Numbered from the stretch's first letter, positions 52,259 through 61,162 are shown. The stretch: DNA of 64,000 nucleotides from Yersinia enterocolitica subsp. enterocolitica (GCF_901472495.1 NZ_LR590469.1:2790001-2854000); one strand, 5' to 3'. Program-made: numbers and translations. Notes: generated by a model not told the origin, from the sequence alone.

Positions 52259-52712
52259 CGGTTTTTTTTGTGCCAGAGGATATGATTCTATCACTGATAA
52301 TATAAATATATGGTCAGATAAACCTGACATATTCAATGTTCAATATTTATTCATTATGTCTTAACTGATGTCTTCAATCTGTACCGTCTGGTTATACTTT
52401 TCTCTCACGCCCTGTGCCATCTTGTCTATTCGTGCAAAATTATGTTGTTTTAACAGATAAAATCCCGCGCCATATAATTAATAAAGTAAAGTAATCGCCA
52501 AATTTAGTCTGAATTACCTAGTTCAGAGTAATATATTTATTTCACCGTTCTTCCCCGCTTCGTACAATATAAAAATGACTTTGATCAAAATCATGCCGTT
52601 ATTTTCTCTATACAGTTATTTCATATAATCACAGCCTTAATAATATAACTATTCCCTACATTTATTGGCGATGATTAACACTGCACATAAAATAGCATCA
52701 GGGTAAATATTC
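52259..52712. other. Intergenic region between IS and anion transporter
   Basis: About 450 AT-rich bases. The left end holds the displaced half of the cold-shock terminator. The right half has an FNR-like site and a TATAAT-like -10 (52624-52629). I see no gene. Confidence 0.5.
52581..52594. promoter_or_regulatory. FNR-like binding site upstream of DASS transporter
   Basis: TTGAT-CAAA-ATCAT, nine of ten positions of the FNR consensus TTGAT-N4-ATCAA. A TATAAT at 52624-52629 would place it near -48. Anaerobic dicarboxylate and tartrate transporters of this family are often FNR-dependent. Confidence 0.5.
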
Positions 52713-54124
52713 ATGTCGATATTCAAAACACGCATAGGAAGGATGCTACTGATCCTATTTATTGGGATAAGTATCTGGTTTAGCCCGGTACCGGAATCGG
52801 TAGATCCACGAGCCTGGCATCTCATGGCGGTCTTTGCTGCAACAGTTATTGGCCTAATTCTCTCGCCATACCCGCTAGGGGCAATGGCCGTGTTTAGTCT
52901 AACGGTCGTCGCCGCCACTGGTTTGCTGAGCATCAAAGAGGTACTCGCCGGTTTTGCTGATCCGACCATCTGGATGGTTGCCTGCGCTTTCTTTATCTCA
53001 CGCGGATTTATTAAAACAGGTTTTGGCCGCCGAGTCGGGTACTTATTTATCAGCAAGTTAGGTCACAGCTCATTGGGTCTGGCTTACGGTTTGGTGCTAA
53101 CAGATTTACTGTTTGCACCCGCAATGCCATCAACCTCTGCCCGCTGTGGTGGCATCATCACTCCGCTGTTCCGCTCAATATCTGAAGCTTATGAATCCAC
53201 ACCAGAGCGGGGGACTGAACGAAAAATCGGGGCTTTCCTGGTGCAATGTATCTTCCAGTGTAACGCCATTACTTGCGCCATGTTCCTGACCTCAATGGCC
53301 GGTAACCCGATGATAGGCAAGTTGGCGGGCGAGATGGGCATAACCATTACCTGGACTAGCTGGGCATTGGCTGCAATTGTCCCCGGTTTAATCTCTCTGG
53401 CGATCATTCCGTTGCTGCTATACCGCTTTTATCCACCGGAACTGAAAAAACACCGGAAATGCGCGCACTGGCCCTCGTAAAACTGAAAGAAATGGGGCCG
53501 ATGAGCCGCAATGAATGGATCATGTTATCAGTATTCGTTGGGTTGGTGACTCTGTGGGTATGCGGTGCAGCACTGAATATCGATGCCACTATGACTGCCT
53601 TTATTGGTCTGGCTATCCTGTTGCTGAGCGGCGCACTAACCTGGGATGATGTTATCGCCGAGAAAGAAGCATGGCACACCGTGATTTGGTTTGCAGTACT
53701 ACTAACACTTGCCAGCCAACTGAATAAACTGGGGTTCATTAGCTGGTTTGGCGCCTCAATTGCGGACTCGGTACAGGGCATGAATTGGGTACCGATGATG
53801 GGTATCCTGCTGCTAGCGTACTATTACAGCCACTATATGATGGCCAGCGCTATTGCCCATATCAGCGCTATGTATGCCATTTTTGTTTCTATTGCTATCG
53901 CAGCGGGCGCCCCGCCAATGCTGACAGTGCTGGTGTTTGGTATGTTCAGTAACTTGTACATGGCGACCACTCATTACTCCGGCGGCCCAGCGCCAATCCT
54001 ATTTGGGTGTAACTTTATCCCGCTGGCAACCTGGTGGAAAATCGGCTTTCTGATCAGTTTAGTGGTCATTCCTATTTGGCTGATTATCGGTAGTGCCTGG
54101 TGGAAAGTGTTAGGGTTCTGGTAA
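52713..54124 (+). pseudogene. DASS-family anion (di/tricarboxylate) transporter, frameshifted
   Basis: Two overlapping frames (52713-53480 and 53459-54124) together encode about 470 residues of a CitT/TtdT-like divalent anion:sodium symporter. The first half contains AFFISRGFIKTGFGRRVGYL and the SNT-like motif APAMPSTSARCGG; the second half has AIAHISAMYAIF and the terminal helices. The break is at an A6 tract (53445-53450): with one extra A the reading becomes PPELKKTPEMRALALVKLKE, joining the halves. It may be a pseudogene, a slippage-regulated gene or a sequencing error. The substrate, perhaps citrate, tartrate or succinate, cannot be told. Confidence 0.82.
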
Positions 54125-54147
54125 GCATTCAGTGTACTTAAAGTTAA

Positions 54148-54175
54148 ACACCGCGCTAACATATCGGCGCGGTGT
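54148..54175 (+). terminator. Hairpin after DASS transporter
   Basis: ACACCGCGC (54148-54156) and GCGCGGTGT (54167-54175), a perfect 9-bp stem followed by ATTTAT. It is a likely terminator with a modest T tail. Confidence 0.65.
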
Positions 54176-54482
54176 ATTTATCAGCGGTTGATATTCCTCC
54201 ATGACAACTGCCAGAACACATTAAACAACTCCTTTGCCTTTTATCTTCTTATTTCATTTGCCGCGGTTATGATATAATTCGCCAAAAGCAAGCCTCGCTT
54301 ATCGATAGCCTCTCTTTTGTGACCATTCACTACGCGACTCCGCTTTTAATGTAAATAATTCGTCAATTATCGTATTTGCAAAAACGATAGTCGACCTACG
54401 GTGTCTGAAGATATGTACCGCTATCGAATTATATCCTTATGCGCTACACGCTCGCACTTAACGTATAACGATAGAGTTCCCA
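54176..54482 (+). promoter_or_regulatory. lpxP upstream region
   Basis: 307 bases before lpxP. It contains a 22-bp near-perfect palindrome (54368-54389) and several scattered copies of CGATAG or its complement. No clear -35/-10 pair was chosen. Confidence 0.4.
54368..54389. promoter_or_regulatory. 22-bp near-perfect palindrome upstream of lpxP
   Basis: TATCGT and ACGATA arms around a TTTGCAA centre; 10 of 11 base pairs match. It is centred about 104 bases before the lpxP ATG and has no T run, so it looks like an operator rather than a terminator. The binding protein is unknown. Confidence 0.4.
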
Positions 54483-55403
54483 ATGATAAAACCGCAGAAG
54501 TTCCATATTTCCCTGCTCCACCCACGTTATTGGCTGACTTGGTTTGGCCTTGGTGTACTGTTTCTGTTAGTCCAACTGCCCTATCCACTGATCAATAAGT
54601 TAGGAATTTGGCTCGGCCGTACCTCAATGCGTTTTCTCAAGCGCCGAGTTTCTATCGCCCGACGTAACCTCGAACTGTGCTTCCCTGATATGGACAAAGC
54701 CACCCTCGAACGGACTATTGTGGGTAATTTTGAATCCTTGGGTATGGGGTTGCTGGAAACGGGTATGGCATGGTTTTGGCCCGATGCGCGCGTCAAACGC
54801 TGGTTTACTGTTTCCGGACTAAATAACCTGAAAAAAGCGCAGGAAGGCAATCGCGGTGTCTTGGTCATTGGTGTGCATTTTATGTCACTGGAACTGGGTG
54901 GCCGAGTGATGGGCCAATGCCAGCCGATGATGGCAATGTACCGCCCACACAATAATAAAGTGATGGAACTGGTGCAGACCTGGGGGCGTATGCGCTCCAA
55001 TAAAGCGATGTTGGATCGCAAAGACCTGCGTGGCATGGTGCAGGCGCTGAAGAAAGGTGAGGCTGTTTGGTTTGCACCAGATCAGGACTACGGCCCACGT
55101 GGCAGTGTTTTTGCGCCCTTGTTTGCCGTTGATCAAGCCGCCACCACCAGCGGCACCTTTATGTTAGCACGTCTGGCAAAACCGGCATTACTGCCGCTGG
55201 TGTTGCTGCGTAAAACGGATGGCAGCGGTTATGACCTGCTTATCCAACCGGCATTGGAAGATTATCCAATAGACGATGAATTAGCCGCCGCCCGTTACAT
55301 GAATAAAGTGATTGAAAAAGAAATCATGCGCGCACCTGAGCAATATCTTTGGTTGCATCGCCGTTTCAAAACCCGCCCAGCAGGCGAAGCATCACTCTAT
55401 TAA
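54483..55403 (+). CDS. lpxP: Lipid A palmitoleoyl acyltransferase LpxP
   Basis: A 306-residue inner-membrane late acyltransferase (LpxL/LpxM/LpxP family). The catalytic HX4E is His132-Glu137 in GVHFMSLELGG. The N-terminal membrane helix is about 18-35. Segments such as MAWFWPDARVKRWF, MAMYRPHNNKVMELV and EKEIMRAPEQYLWLHRRFKT agree better with LpxP than LpxL. LpxP adds palmitoleate in place of laurate to lipid A at low temperature, known in E. coli and Yersinia, and helps membrane function in the cold. Confidence 0.9.
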   Translation: MIKPQKFHISLLHPRYWLTWFGLGVLFLLVQLPYPLINKLGIWLGRTSMRFLKRRVSIARRNLELCFPDMDKATLERTIVGNFESLGMGLLETGMAWFWPDARVKRWFTVSGLNNLKKAQEGNRGVLVIGVHFMSLELGGRVMGQCQPMMAMYRPHNNKVMELVQTWGRMRSNKAMLDRKDLRGMVQALKKGEAVWFAPDQDYGPRGSVFAPLFAVDQAATTSGTFMLARLAKPALLPLVLLRKTDGSGYDLLIQPALEDYPIDDELAAARYMNKVIEKEIMRAPEQYLWLHRRFKTRPAGEASLY

Positions 55404-55423
55404 GTCATCGTGTACACAGAAAG

Positions 55424-55443
55424 AACCCGGTCTCTGCCGGGTT
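55424..55443 (+). terminator. First lpxP hairpin (T-poor copy)
   Basis: AACCCGG (55424-55430) and CCGGGTT (55437-55443), a perfect 7-bp stem without a T run after it (GAGGTTAATG follows). A near-copy with a T run lies at 55609-55634. Confidence 0.6.
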
Positions 55444-55469
55444 GAGGTTAATGACAAAGTGCCCGTAAC

Positions 55470-55571
55470 GGTGAAAACAGGCAGATCGTAAAGACGCCGT
55501 AAACCCCTCCCTGGGGGCTCGAGCCGCGCCCTCCCAGGCGCGGACGCTTTACTCTTCTGCCTGCCTTCACC
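55470..55571. repeat. Palindromic element downstream of lpxP
   Basis: A 102-base element with outer arms GGTGAAAACAGGCAG (55470-55484) and CTGCCTGCCTTCACC (55557-55571), 13 of 15 complementary. A second inner stem is CCGCGCC/GGCGCGG (55524-55530, 55537-55543). It has the form of a miniature repeat or folded intergenic element. The family is not identified. Confidence 0.6.
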
Positions 55572-55608
55572 TTGCAAGATCGAGTTATCGAGGTTTGTCA
55601 GCAGTCTG

Positions 55609-55634
55609 AACCCAGTCTCTGCCGGGTTTTTTAT
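55609..55634 (+). terminator. Second lpxP-side hairpin with T run
   Basis: AACCC and GGGTT (55609-55613, 55624-55628) enclose AGTCTCTGCC with one more pair, followed by TTTTATT. The sequence repeats the 55424 hairpin almost exactly (one mismatch in 20 bases), so it is probably the original terminator end. Confidence 0.75.
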
Positions 55635-55662
55635 TGCCTGAACTCCACTTTGTATGGCGAAA

Positions 55663-57201
55663 TTATGGCTGTACACCTTCCGGTGCTGCGCCGCCTATCG
55701 GTGTCACAACTTCACTTGCCGCAATAGCATTACGCCCCGGCAATGTTTTACAAGCCGCTCCAACTACTGGCGGTGCCGTCGTGGGATAGACATCTTTGGG
55801 TGAAATATAAACCGGCGTGGTAGCGACAAAACCGTCGCTGAAAGTGGCTTCAACAAAAGTCGCCTGCCACCCAGTGGTCGGTGTGGTCAGTGCAATGTCC
55901 AAGGTATTAGTCGGTGTGATTGCCAGCGGGAACTCACTGTAGCGCACATTACAAGCATAGCGAAAATCGCGTGCGTCTGTGTTGGTAGCCGTCCATAGCA
56001 GCACTTTATCCGGCGTCTCAGACAAGCTCACCGTCAATGTTTGCAGCTTATCTTTTATGGCGATACTGGCATTCACTTGCGGCATTGGCATAGATTGGCG
56101 CATGCGATTAACAAAAGAAATAAGTGACTGTTCGCTGAAAGCCTTAATACCCGAGTGACTAGCATTTGGTGCAACCCGCAGTGCTTTCTCACCGGGTAAT
56201 TTGTCGTAATAAAAATCTGTATTGTCAGGCACGTAAAAATCATCACCACTGGCATTGATAATATATTTCGGAATACTAAGCCGCGATTGATACTCAGTCC
56301 CCATGTACTGGAAGGGATCAATAATTTGCATCAATTTGGCAAAACTGGCTGTATCCAGCTTTTTATCAACTTCGTCCAGATAATAAGGGGTGAAAGCGAT
56401 AGGCCAATTACCACCATAGGATTGATACATGTGCTCCAATGCAGCGCGAGTATCCAGTAAATCAATAACAAACGGCGCGATGGCCACAACGCGCGAGTCG
56501 ACAATCGCCGTCAACCAGGTTGTCCAACCGCGTTTGGATAAGCCGGTGACAATAAAACTGTCTAATGCTTTCTCCGGCAGAGCTTGTTGGGCCATAGTCA
56601 TGGCTTGGGAAATCGCCGCCGCCATCGGGACTTGTAAAGGCAATGTTGAGCGAGACTCCGGCGCATCCATAAATAAAGTCCAACTGCGGGCGACACTGTA
56701 ATCCTCTTTACGTGGTTCATTATCCTGCTGATATTCAAGATATTGATTGGGAATAGTGCTCACGGCTATCACTACGGTATTGGTCTGGCGGGCAATATTT
56801 TGCAATTCATCGATGGAAAAATCAGTTGGCCCTGAAGCAGGAACCTTATCAGTAGCATGGTTAGTGCCATTATTAATCACCACCAACCCTTGCGTTGAAG
56901 TACTCTCACTCGGAATAAAAACCTCAACTTCATGCTGCCAGGCGGCAGGAGTGACTAATCCCTCTGGTGACCACTGCTGAGAAGTCAGTTGGTAGCGACG
57001 CCATTCCAGCCCCGGCAGGTTCTCCTGACTCAGCAAATTGTAGATAAGCGGTTCTGTGGCTAATTTATTTTTGTAGCAGGATAAAACCTGTGAGAAATCA
57101 GTATTGCTGCATTTTGTCGATTCGACATCCGTTTGTGCCAGGCAGCGTGTCGTGAGTAGCCATGGCAACACACAGATAAAGACAGTTAAATAATGAGGCA
57201 T
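55663..57201 (-). CDS. pqaA: PhoPQ-activated pathogenicity-related protein PqaA
   Basis: A 512-residue exported alpha/beta-hydrolase of the PhoPQ_related family (PqaA). The N-terminal signal is MPHYLTVFICVLPWLLTTRC. The nucleophile serine is Ser222 in VTGLSKRGWTTWLTAIVDSR. YIINASGDDFYVPDNTDFYY and GEKALRVAPNASHSGIKAF are the acid and histidine segments. In Salmonella the family is induced by PhoPQ and linked to peptide resistance. ATG 57201 follows AGGGATT; a longer frame upstream is unlikely. Confidence 0.9.
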   Translation of the reverse strand: MPHYLTVFICVLPWLLTTRCLAQTDVESTKCSNTDFSQVLSCYKNKLATEPLIYNLLSQENLPGLEWRRYQLTSQQWSPEGLVTPAAWQHEVEVFIPSESTSTQGLVVINNGTNHATDKVPASGPTDFSIDELQNIARQTNTVVIAVSTIPNQYLEYQQDNEPRKEDYSVARSWTLFMDAPESRSTLPLQVPMAAAISQAMTMAQQALPEKALDSFIVTGLSKRGWTTWLTAIVDSRVVAIAPFVIDLLDTRAALEHMYQSYGGNWPIAFTPYYLDEVDKKLDTASFAKLMQIIDPFQYMGTEYQSRLSIPKYIINASGDDFYVPDNTDFYYDKLPGEKALRVAPNASHSGIKAFSEQSLISFVNRMRQSMPMPQVNASIAIKDKLQTLTVSLSETPDKVLLWTATNTDARDFRYACNVRYSEFPLAITPTNTLDIALTTPTTGWQATFVEATFSDGFVATTPVYISPKDVYPTTAPPVVGAACKTLPGRNAIAASEVVTPIGGAAPEGVQP

Positions 57202-57624
57202 AATCCCTATCCTTTTATCTAATTTAGGTAAAAACATTCCCAAAGGGATTAGATAACGGATTGAGAATTCAAAAAATCCGAATTTCACCTGTATTGCCGA
57301 TTTTTTATATTAAGGCACCGCTAAAAACACCAGCAGTAAACCCATTCGGCAGCCAGAGATCCTACAGATTCAAACCATCAGAATTTTCTGCACTAAAAAA
57401 TACCAATTCGCCCCCAAATGCCCTATTAAAGTGCGTTTTATCCTATCGTCACCCCCCCCCATAAAGAGTTAACCCTTAGTAATTATCCAATTGTTCAATG
57501 AAATATAACTCTGGCACTCCATTTGCTAATACCAAACTGGCTACACGCCAACAGACAGCGACGGTGCATCACGGGTGCGCTACAAAATTAAAATAGGCAC
57601 GACTTTGCCTCACAGGACGCTTTG
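57202..57624. promoter_or_regulatory. Divergent pqaA/aapJ control region
   Basis: 423 bases between the divergent genes. Contents seen: a C9 homopolymer (57452-57460) and AT-rich stretches. A sigma-54-like pattern near 57600 was rejected. No clear PhoP or NtrC box was seen. Confidence 0.4.
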
Positions 57625-58650
57625 ATGAAAAAAATAATGATTTCAACGCTGGTTGCTGCTGCTTCATTAGTGGCATTAGCGGGTCAGGCCCATGCGGGCA
57701 CTACTTTGGATGCGGTGAAGAAAAAAGGCTTTGTGCAATGTGGCATCAGTGATGGGTTACCTGGCTTCTCTTATGCAGATGCCAGCGGAAAATTCTCCGG
57801 CCTTGACGTTGATGTTTGTCGTGGTGTGGCTGCGGCCATCTTTGGTGATGCAGAAAAAGTAAAATATACCCCGTTGACGGCCAAGGAGCGTTTCACCGCG
57901 CTGCAATCAGGTGAAGTTGATATTTTATCCCGTAACACCACCTGGACATCATCCCGCGATGCTGGCATGGGGATGTTGTTTACCGGAGTGAACTATTATG
58001 ACGGTATTGGTTTCCTGACCCACAATAAAGCCGGGCTGAAAAGTGCCAAAGAACTGGATGGTGCCACTGTGTGTATTCAAGCCGGTACTGACACTGAGCT
58101 GAATGTCGCCGACTACTTTAAAGCCAATAAGATGCAATACACCCCAGTCACCTTCGACCGCTCCGATGAAAGTGCCAAAGCGCTGGATTCCGGCCGCTGC
58201 GACACGCTGGCTTCCGACCAATCCCAACTGTATGCATTGCGTATCAAATTAGGTAAACCAGACGAATTTATCGTATTACCGGAAGTCATCTCCAAAGAAC
58301 CACTGGGGCCAGTAGTGCGTCGTGGCGATGAAGATTGGTTTGCCATTGTACGCTGGACTCTGTTTGCCATGCTGAACGCAGAAGAAATGGGCGTGACATC
58401 GAAAAATGTCGAAGAACTGGCAGCCAAACCGACCACTCCTGATATGGCTCATTTATTAGGTCAGGAAGGCAATTACGGTAAAGATTTAAAAGTGCCGAAT
58501 GATTGGGTGGTTAAAATCGTCAAACAAGTAGGTAACTACGGCGAAAGTTTCGACCGTAATGTGGGAATGGGCAGTGAGCTGAAAATCAAACGCGGCCAAA
58601 ATGCGCTGTGGAACAATGGCGGTCTGCAGTACGCACCTCCGGTTCGCTGA
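57625..58650 (+). CDS. aapJ: General L-amino acid ABC transporter, binding protein AapJ
   Basis: A 341-residue periplasmic binding protein of the polar amino acid family with signal peptide (MKKIMISTLVAAASLVALAG...AHA). LDAVKKKGFVQCGISDGLPG and LDVDVCRGVAAAIFGDA match AapJ/BztA of alpha-proteobacteria and enterobacteria. It binds a broad range of L-amino acids. ATG 57625 follows AGGA at 7 bases. An ERIC and a stem-loop separate it from aapQ. Confidence 0.93.
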   Translation: MKKIMISTLVAAASLVALAGQAHAGTTLDAVKKKGFVQCGISDGLPGFSYADASGKFSGLDVDVCRGVAAAIFGDAEKVKYTPLTAKERFTALQSGEVDILSRNTTWTSSRDAGMGMLFTGVNYYDGIGFLTHNKAGLKSAKELDGATVCIQAGTDTELNVADYFKANKMQYTPVTFDRSDESAKALDSGRCDTLASDQSQLYALRIKLGKPDEFIVLPEVISKEPLGPVVRRGDEDWFAIVRWTLFAMLNAEEMGVTSKNVEELAAKPTTPDMAHLLGQEGNYGKDLKVPNDWVVKIVKQVGNYGESFDRNVGMGSELKIKRGQNALWNNGGLQYAPPVR

Positions 58651-58653
58651 TTA

Positions 58654-58798
58654 TATACCCGTCATACTTCAAGCTGCATGCGCGTTGGCTACGCTCAAGA
58701 ACCCGAGTCACTTACTGGTCTTGACCTTAAAAAATAAGTAAACCTATCGGGATTATCTTATTTGCCGCCTTCCTGCAACTCGAATTATTTAGTGTATA
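58654..58798 (-). repeat. ERIC element between aapJ and aapQ
   Basis: A minus-oriented ERIC of about 145 bases with the usual ends (TATACCC and GTGTATA) and core CTTCAAGCTGCATG, ACCCGAGTCACTTACT, TATCGGGATTATCTTATTTGC. It is about 20 bases longer than the consensus because of extra sequence in the loop (GGTCTTGACCTTAAAAA region). Confidence 0.82.
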
Positions 58799-58806
58799 GA
58801 CTCCCC

Positions 58807-58829
58807 TCCGGCAGGCTAGCCCTGCCGGA
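58807..58829 (+). terminator. Stem-loop between aapJ and aapQ
   Basis: TCCGGCAGG (58807-58815) and CCTGCCGGA (58821-58829), a perfect 9-bp stem without a T run. It probably protects the aapJ 3' end or attenuates, so the binding protein is made in excess over the permease genes. Confidence 0.55.
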
Positions 58830-58856
58830 TGAATGACCCAGACCGAGGCCCACACT

Positions 58857-60035
58857 ATGTCACAACGCCCAACCGTCAAAGGTGCTTTTTCGCTGACCAA
58901 TCCAGCGGTGCGCGCCTGGCTGTATCAAATTATCGCGCTATTGATACTGCTCGGATGCGGTGCGTACCTTTTCCATAACACCATCACCAACCTGTCAACC
59001 CGAGGTATCACTTCAGGTTTTGCTTTCCTGAATAACAGCGCCGGTTTTGGCATCGTTCAGCATCTTATCGACTACGAGCAGGGTGATACTTATGGCCGAG
59101 TGTTTCTGGTCGGGTTATTCAATACCTTGCTGGTCTCCGTATTATGTATTTTCTTTGCTTCGATACTGGGCTTCTTTCTCGGATTGGCGCGCTTGTCGGA
59201 TAACTGGCTATTACGCAAACTGTCGACCATCTATATTGAGACATTCCGTAATATTCCGCCGTTACTGCAAATCTTCTTCTGGTATTTTGCCGTCTTGCGC
59301 AACCTTCCGGGGCCAAGACAGAGCCTGGATGCTTTCGGCGTGGCATTTCTGAGTAACCGTGGTTTATATCTGCCATCCCCTGAATTTGCCGCCGGTTTTG
59401 TGCCCGCCCTGATAGCTGTGTTACTGGCGGTTATCGCCATCATTGCATTGTATCGCTATAACCATTTTCGTCAGTTACATACTGGGCAATTCCGCCGCAC
59501 CTGGCCTATAGGCTTGGTGCTATTAATCGCCCTGCCCGCACTGGCTCATTGGCTTTATGGCCCGGCGCTGCACTGGGATTTACCGCAGTTACGGGGGTTT
59601 AATTTTAAAGGCGGATTGGTACTCATTCCCGAACTGGCTGCCTTAACGCTGGCGCTGTCGGTTTATACCTCAACCTTTATTGCCGAAGTTATTCGCTCGG
59701 GCATTCAGTCCGTGCCTTATGGCCAACACGAAGCCGCCCGCTCATTGGCGCTGCCCAACACCGTTACTTTACGTCAGGTGATTCTGCCGCAAGCGCTGCG
59801 GGTCATCATCCCGCCGCTGACCAGCCAATATTTGAATATCGTCAAAAACTCCTCACTGGCAGCGGCAATTGGCTATCCCGATATGGTGTCGTTGTTTGCC
59901 GGAACAGTGCTAAACCAGACGGGCCAGGCGATAGAAACCATCGCCATTACCATGTCGGTCTATTTGGTTATCAGTCTGTCCATTTCATTTTTAATGAATC
60001 TCTACAACCGGCGCATTACGCTGGTCGAGCGCTAA
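58857..60035 (+). CDS. aapQ: Amino acid ABC transporter permease AapQ
   Basis: A 392-residue inner-membrane permease with eight or so hydrophobic segments and the HisM/GlnP-type inner domain: TFRNIPPLLQIFFWYFAVLR and the EAA loop HEAARSLALPNTVTLRQVILP. ATG 58857 with GAGG 8 bases upstream is preferred; ATG 58833 gives eight extra residues with a weak ribosome site. It pairs with AapM. Confidence 0.92.
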   Translation: MSQRPTVKGAFSLTNPAVRAWLYQIIALLILLGCGAYLFHNTITNLSTRGITSGFAFLNNSAGFGIVQHLIDYEQGDTYGRVFLVGLFNTLLVSVLCIFFASILGFFLGLARLSDNWLLRKLSTIYIETFRNIPPLLQIFFWYFAVLRNLPGPRQSLDAFGVAFLSNRGLYLPSPEFAAGFVPALIAVLLAVIAIIALYRYNHFRQLHTGQFRRTWPIGLVLLIALPALAHWLYGPALHWDLPQLRGFNFKGGLVLIPELAALTLALSVYTSTFIAEVIRSGIQSVPYGQHEAARSLALPNTVTLRQVILPQALRVIIPPLTSQYLNIVKNSSLAAAIGYPDMVSLFAGTVLNQTGQAIETIAITMSVYLVISLSISFLMNLYNRRITLVER

Positions 60036-60044
60036 GGGAAGCGA

Positions 60045-61154
60045 ATGACGATGACATTAACCCGCGAACCACCCAGCACGGTACGGCCCGGCAACCCATT
60101 AAGCCGTGTGGTGTTTTGGGCCAAAAAGAATCTATTCTCCAGTTGGACTAACAGTTTACTGACCCTTTTGTGCCTATGGCTGATGTGGCAATTGATCCCG
60201 CCGCTTCTGAATTGGGCCGTTTTCAACGCCAATTGGCTGGGTACAACGCGCACTGATTGCACCCAAGAAGGTGCCTGCTGGGTATTTATTCATGCGCGCT
60301 TTGGCCAGTTTATGTATGGCCTTTACCCTATTGAACAGCGCTGGCGCATCAATACCACGTTGATTATTGGCCTGGTCACACTCATCCCGCTGTTCTGGCG
60401 CGCAATGCCAGGTCGCGGCCGTTATCTGGCGGTTTGGGCCGTGGTCTATCCATTATTGGTCTGGGTGATGCTATATGGCGGCTTTTTCGGACTGACCCGC
60501 GTTGAAACGCGCCAGTGGGGTGGGTTGACACTGACCTTAATCATTGCAGCCGTCGGGATTGCTGGCGCGTTGCCACTCGGCATTTTACTGGCACTGGCGC
60601 GTCGCTCCAGTATGCCGGTGGTGCGCATTCTGTCAGTGGTATTTATCGAGTTTTGGCGCGGAGTGCCATTAATCACCGTGCTGTTTATGTCCTCGGTAAT
60701 GCTGCCGCTATTTATGACCGAAGGCACCAGCATCGATAAGTTGATCCGCGCATTGGTCGGGGTGGTGTTATTCCAATCGGCTTATGTCGCAGAGGTGGTA
60801 CGCGGTGGCTTACAAGCCCTACCCAAAGGCCAAACCGAGGCCGCCGAATCACTCGGGCTGGGTTATTGGAAAACCCAAGGGCTAGTTATCTTGCCACAAG
60901 CGCTAAAAATGGTGATTCCAGGGCTGGTGAACACCATTATCGCACTGTTTAAAGATACCAGTCTGGTCATCATCATTGGTCTGTTTGACCTGTTCAGCAG
61001 TGTGCAACAAGCTACTGTCGACCCCGCCTGGCTGGGCATGTCGACCGAGGGCTATGTCTTTGCCGCCGCCGTTTATTGGATTTTCTGTTTCAGCATGTCG
61101 CGCTATAGCCAGCATCTGGAGAAGCGCTTTCACACCGGACGTTCCACACATTGA
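60045..61154 (+). CDS. aapM: Amino acid ABC transporter permease AapM
   Basis: A 369-residue second permease subunit. The inner domain holds IEFWRGVPLITVLFMSSVML and the EAA loop KGQTEAAESLGLGYWKTQGL. It has eight or so hydrophobic segments. It starts 9 bases after aapQ with AAGGGAAGCGA. The C-terminus is SRYSQHLEKRFHTGR, typical of AapM/GltK. Confidence 0.94.
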   Translation: MTMTLTREPPSTVRPGNPLSRVVFWAKKNLFSSWTNSLLTLLCLWLMWQLIPPLLNWAVFNANWLGTTRTDCTQEGACWVFIHARFGQFMYGLYPIEQRWRINTTLIIGLVTLIPLFWRAMPGRGRYLAVWAVVYPLLVWVMLYGGFFGLTRVETRQWGGLTLTLIIAAVGIAGALPLGILLALARRSSMPVVRILSVVFIEFWRGVPLITVLFMSSVMLPLFMTEGTSIDKLIRALVGVVLFQSAYVAEVVRGGLQALPKGQTEAAESLGLGYWKTQGLVILPQALKMVIPGLVNTIIALFKDTSLVIIIGLFDLFSSVQQATVDPAWLGMSTEGYVFAAAVYWIFCFSMSRYSQHLEKRFHTGRSTH

Positions 61155-61162
61155 GGCATAAC

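Larger units (their letters stand above)
50920..52268 (+). terminator. Cold-shock gene terminator split by IS insertion
   Basis: Left part AAAAAAGCCCGCCTCTGTG and right part CGCCTCTGTGCGGTTTTTTTT join, after removing the IS and one target copy, to A-run CCGC CTCTGT GCGG T-run, a normal intrinsic terminator. In the present sequence the hairpin halves are about 1.3 kb apart. Confidence 0.75.

Noticed and set aside
54401..54598. 65-codon frame overlapping the lpxP start
   Set aside because: It lies in another frame across the lpxP N-terminus, which is conserved, so it is a shadow frame.
57595..57612. Sigma-54-like pattern GGCACGACTTTGC before aapJ
   Set aside because: The GG-to-GC spacing is one base short of the strict requirement, and transcription would start only a few bases before the ATG.
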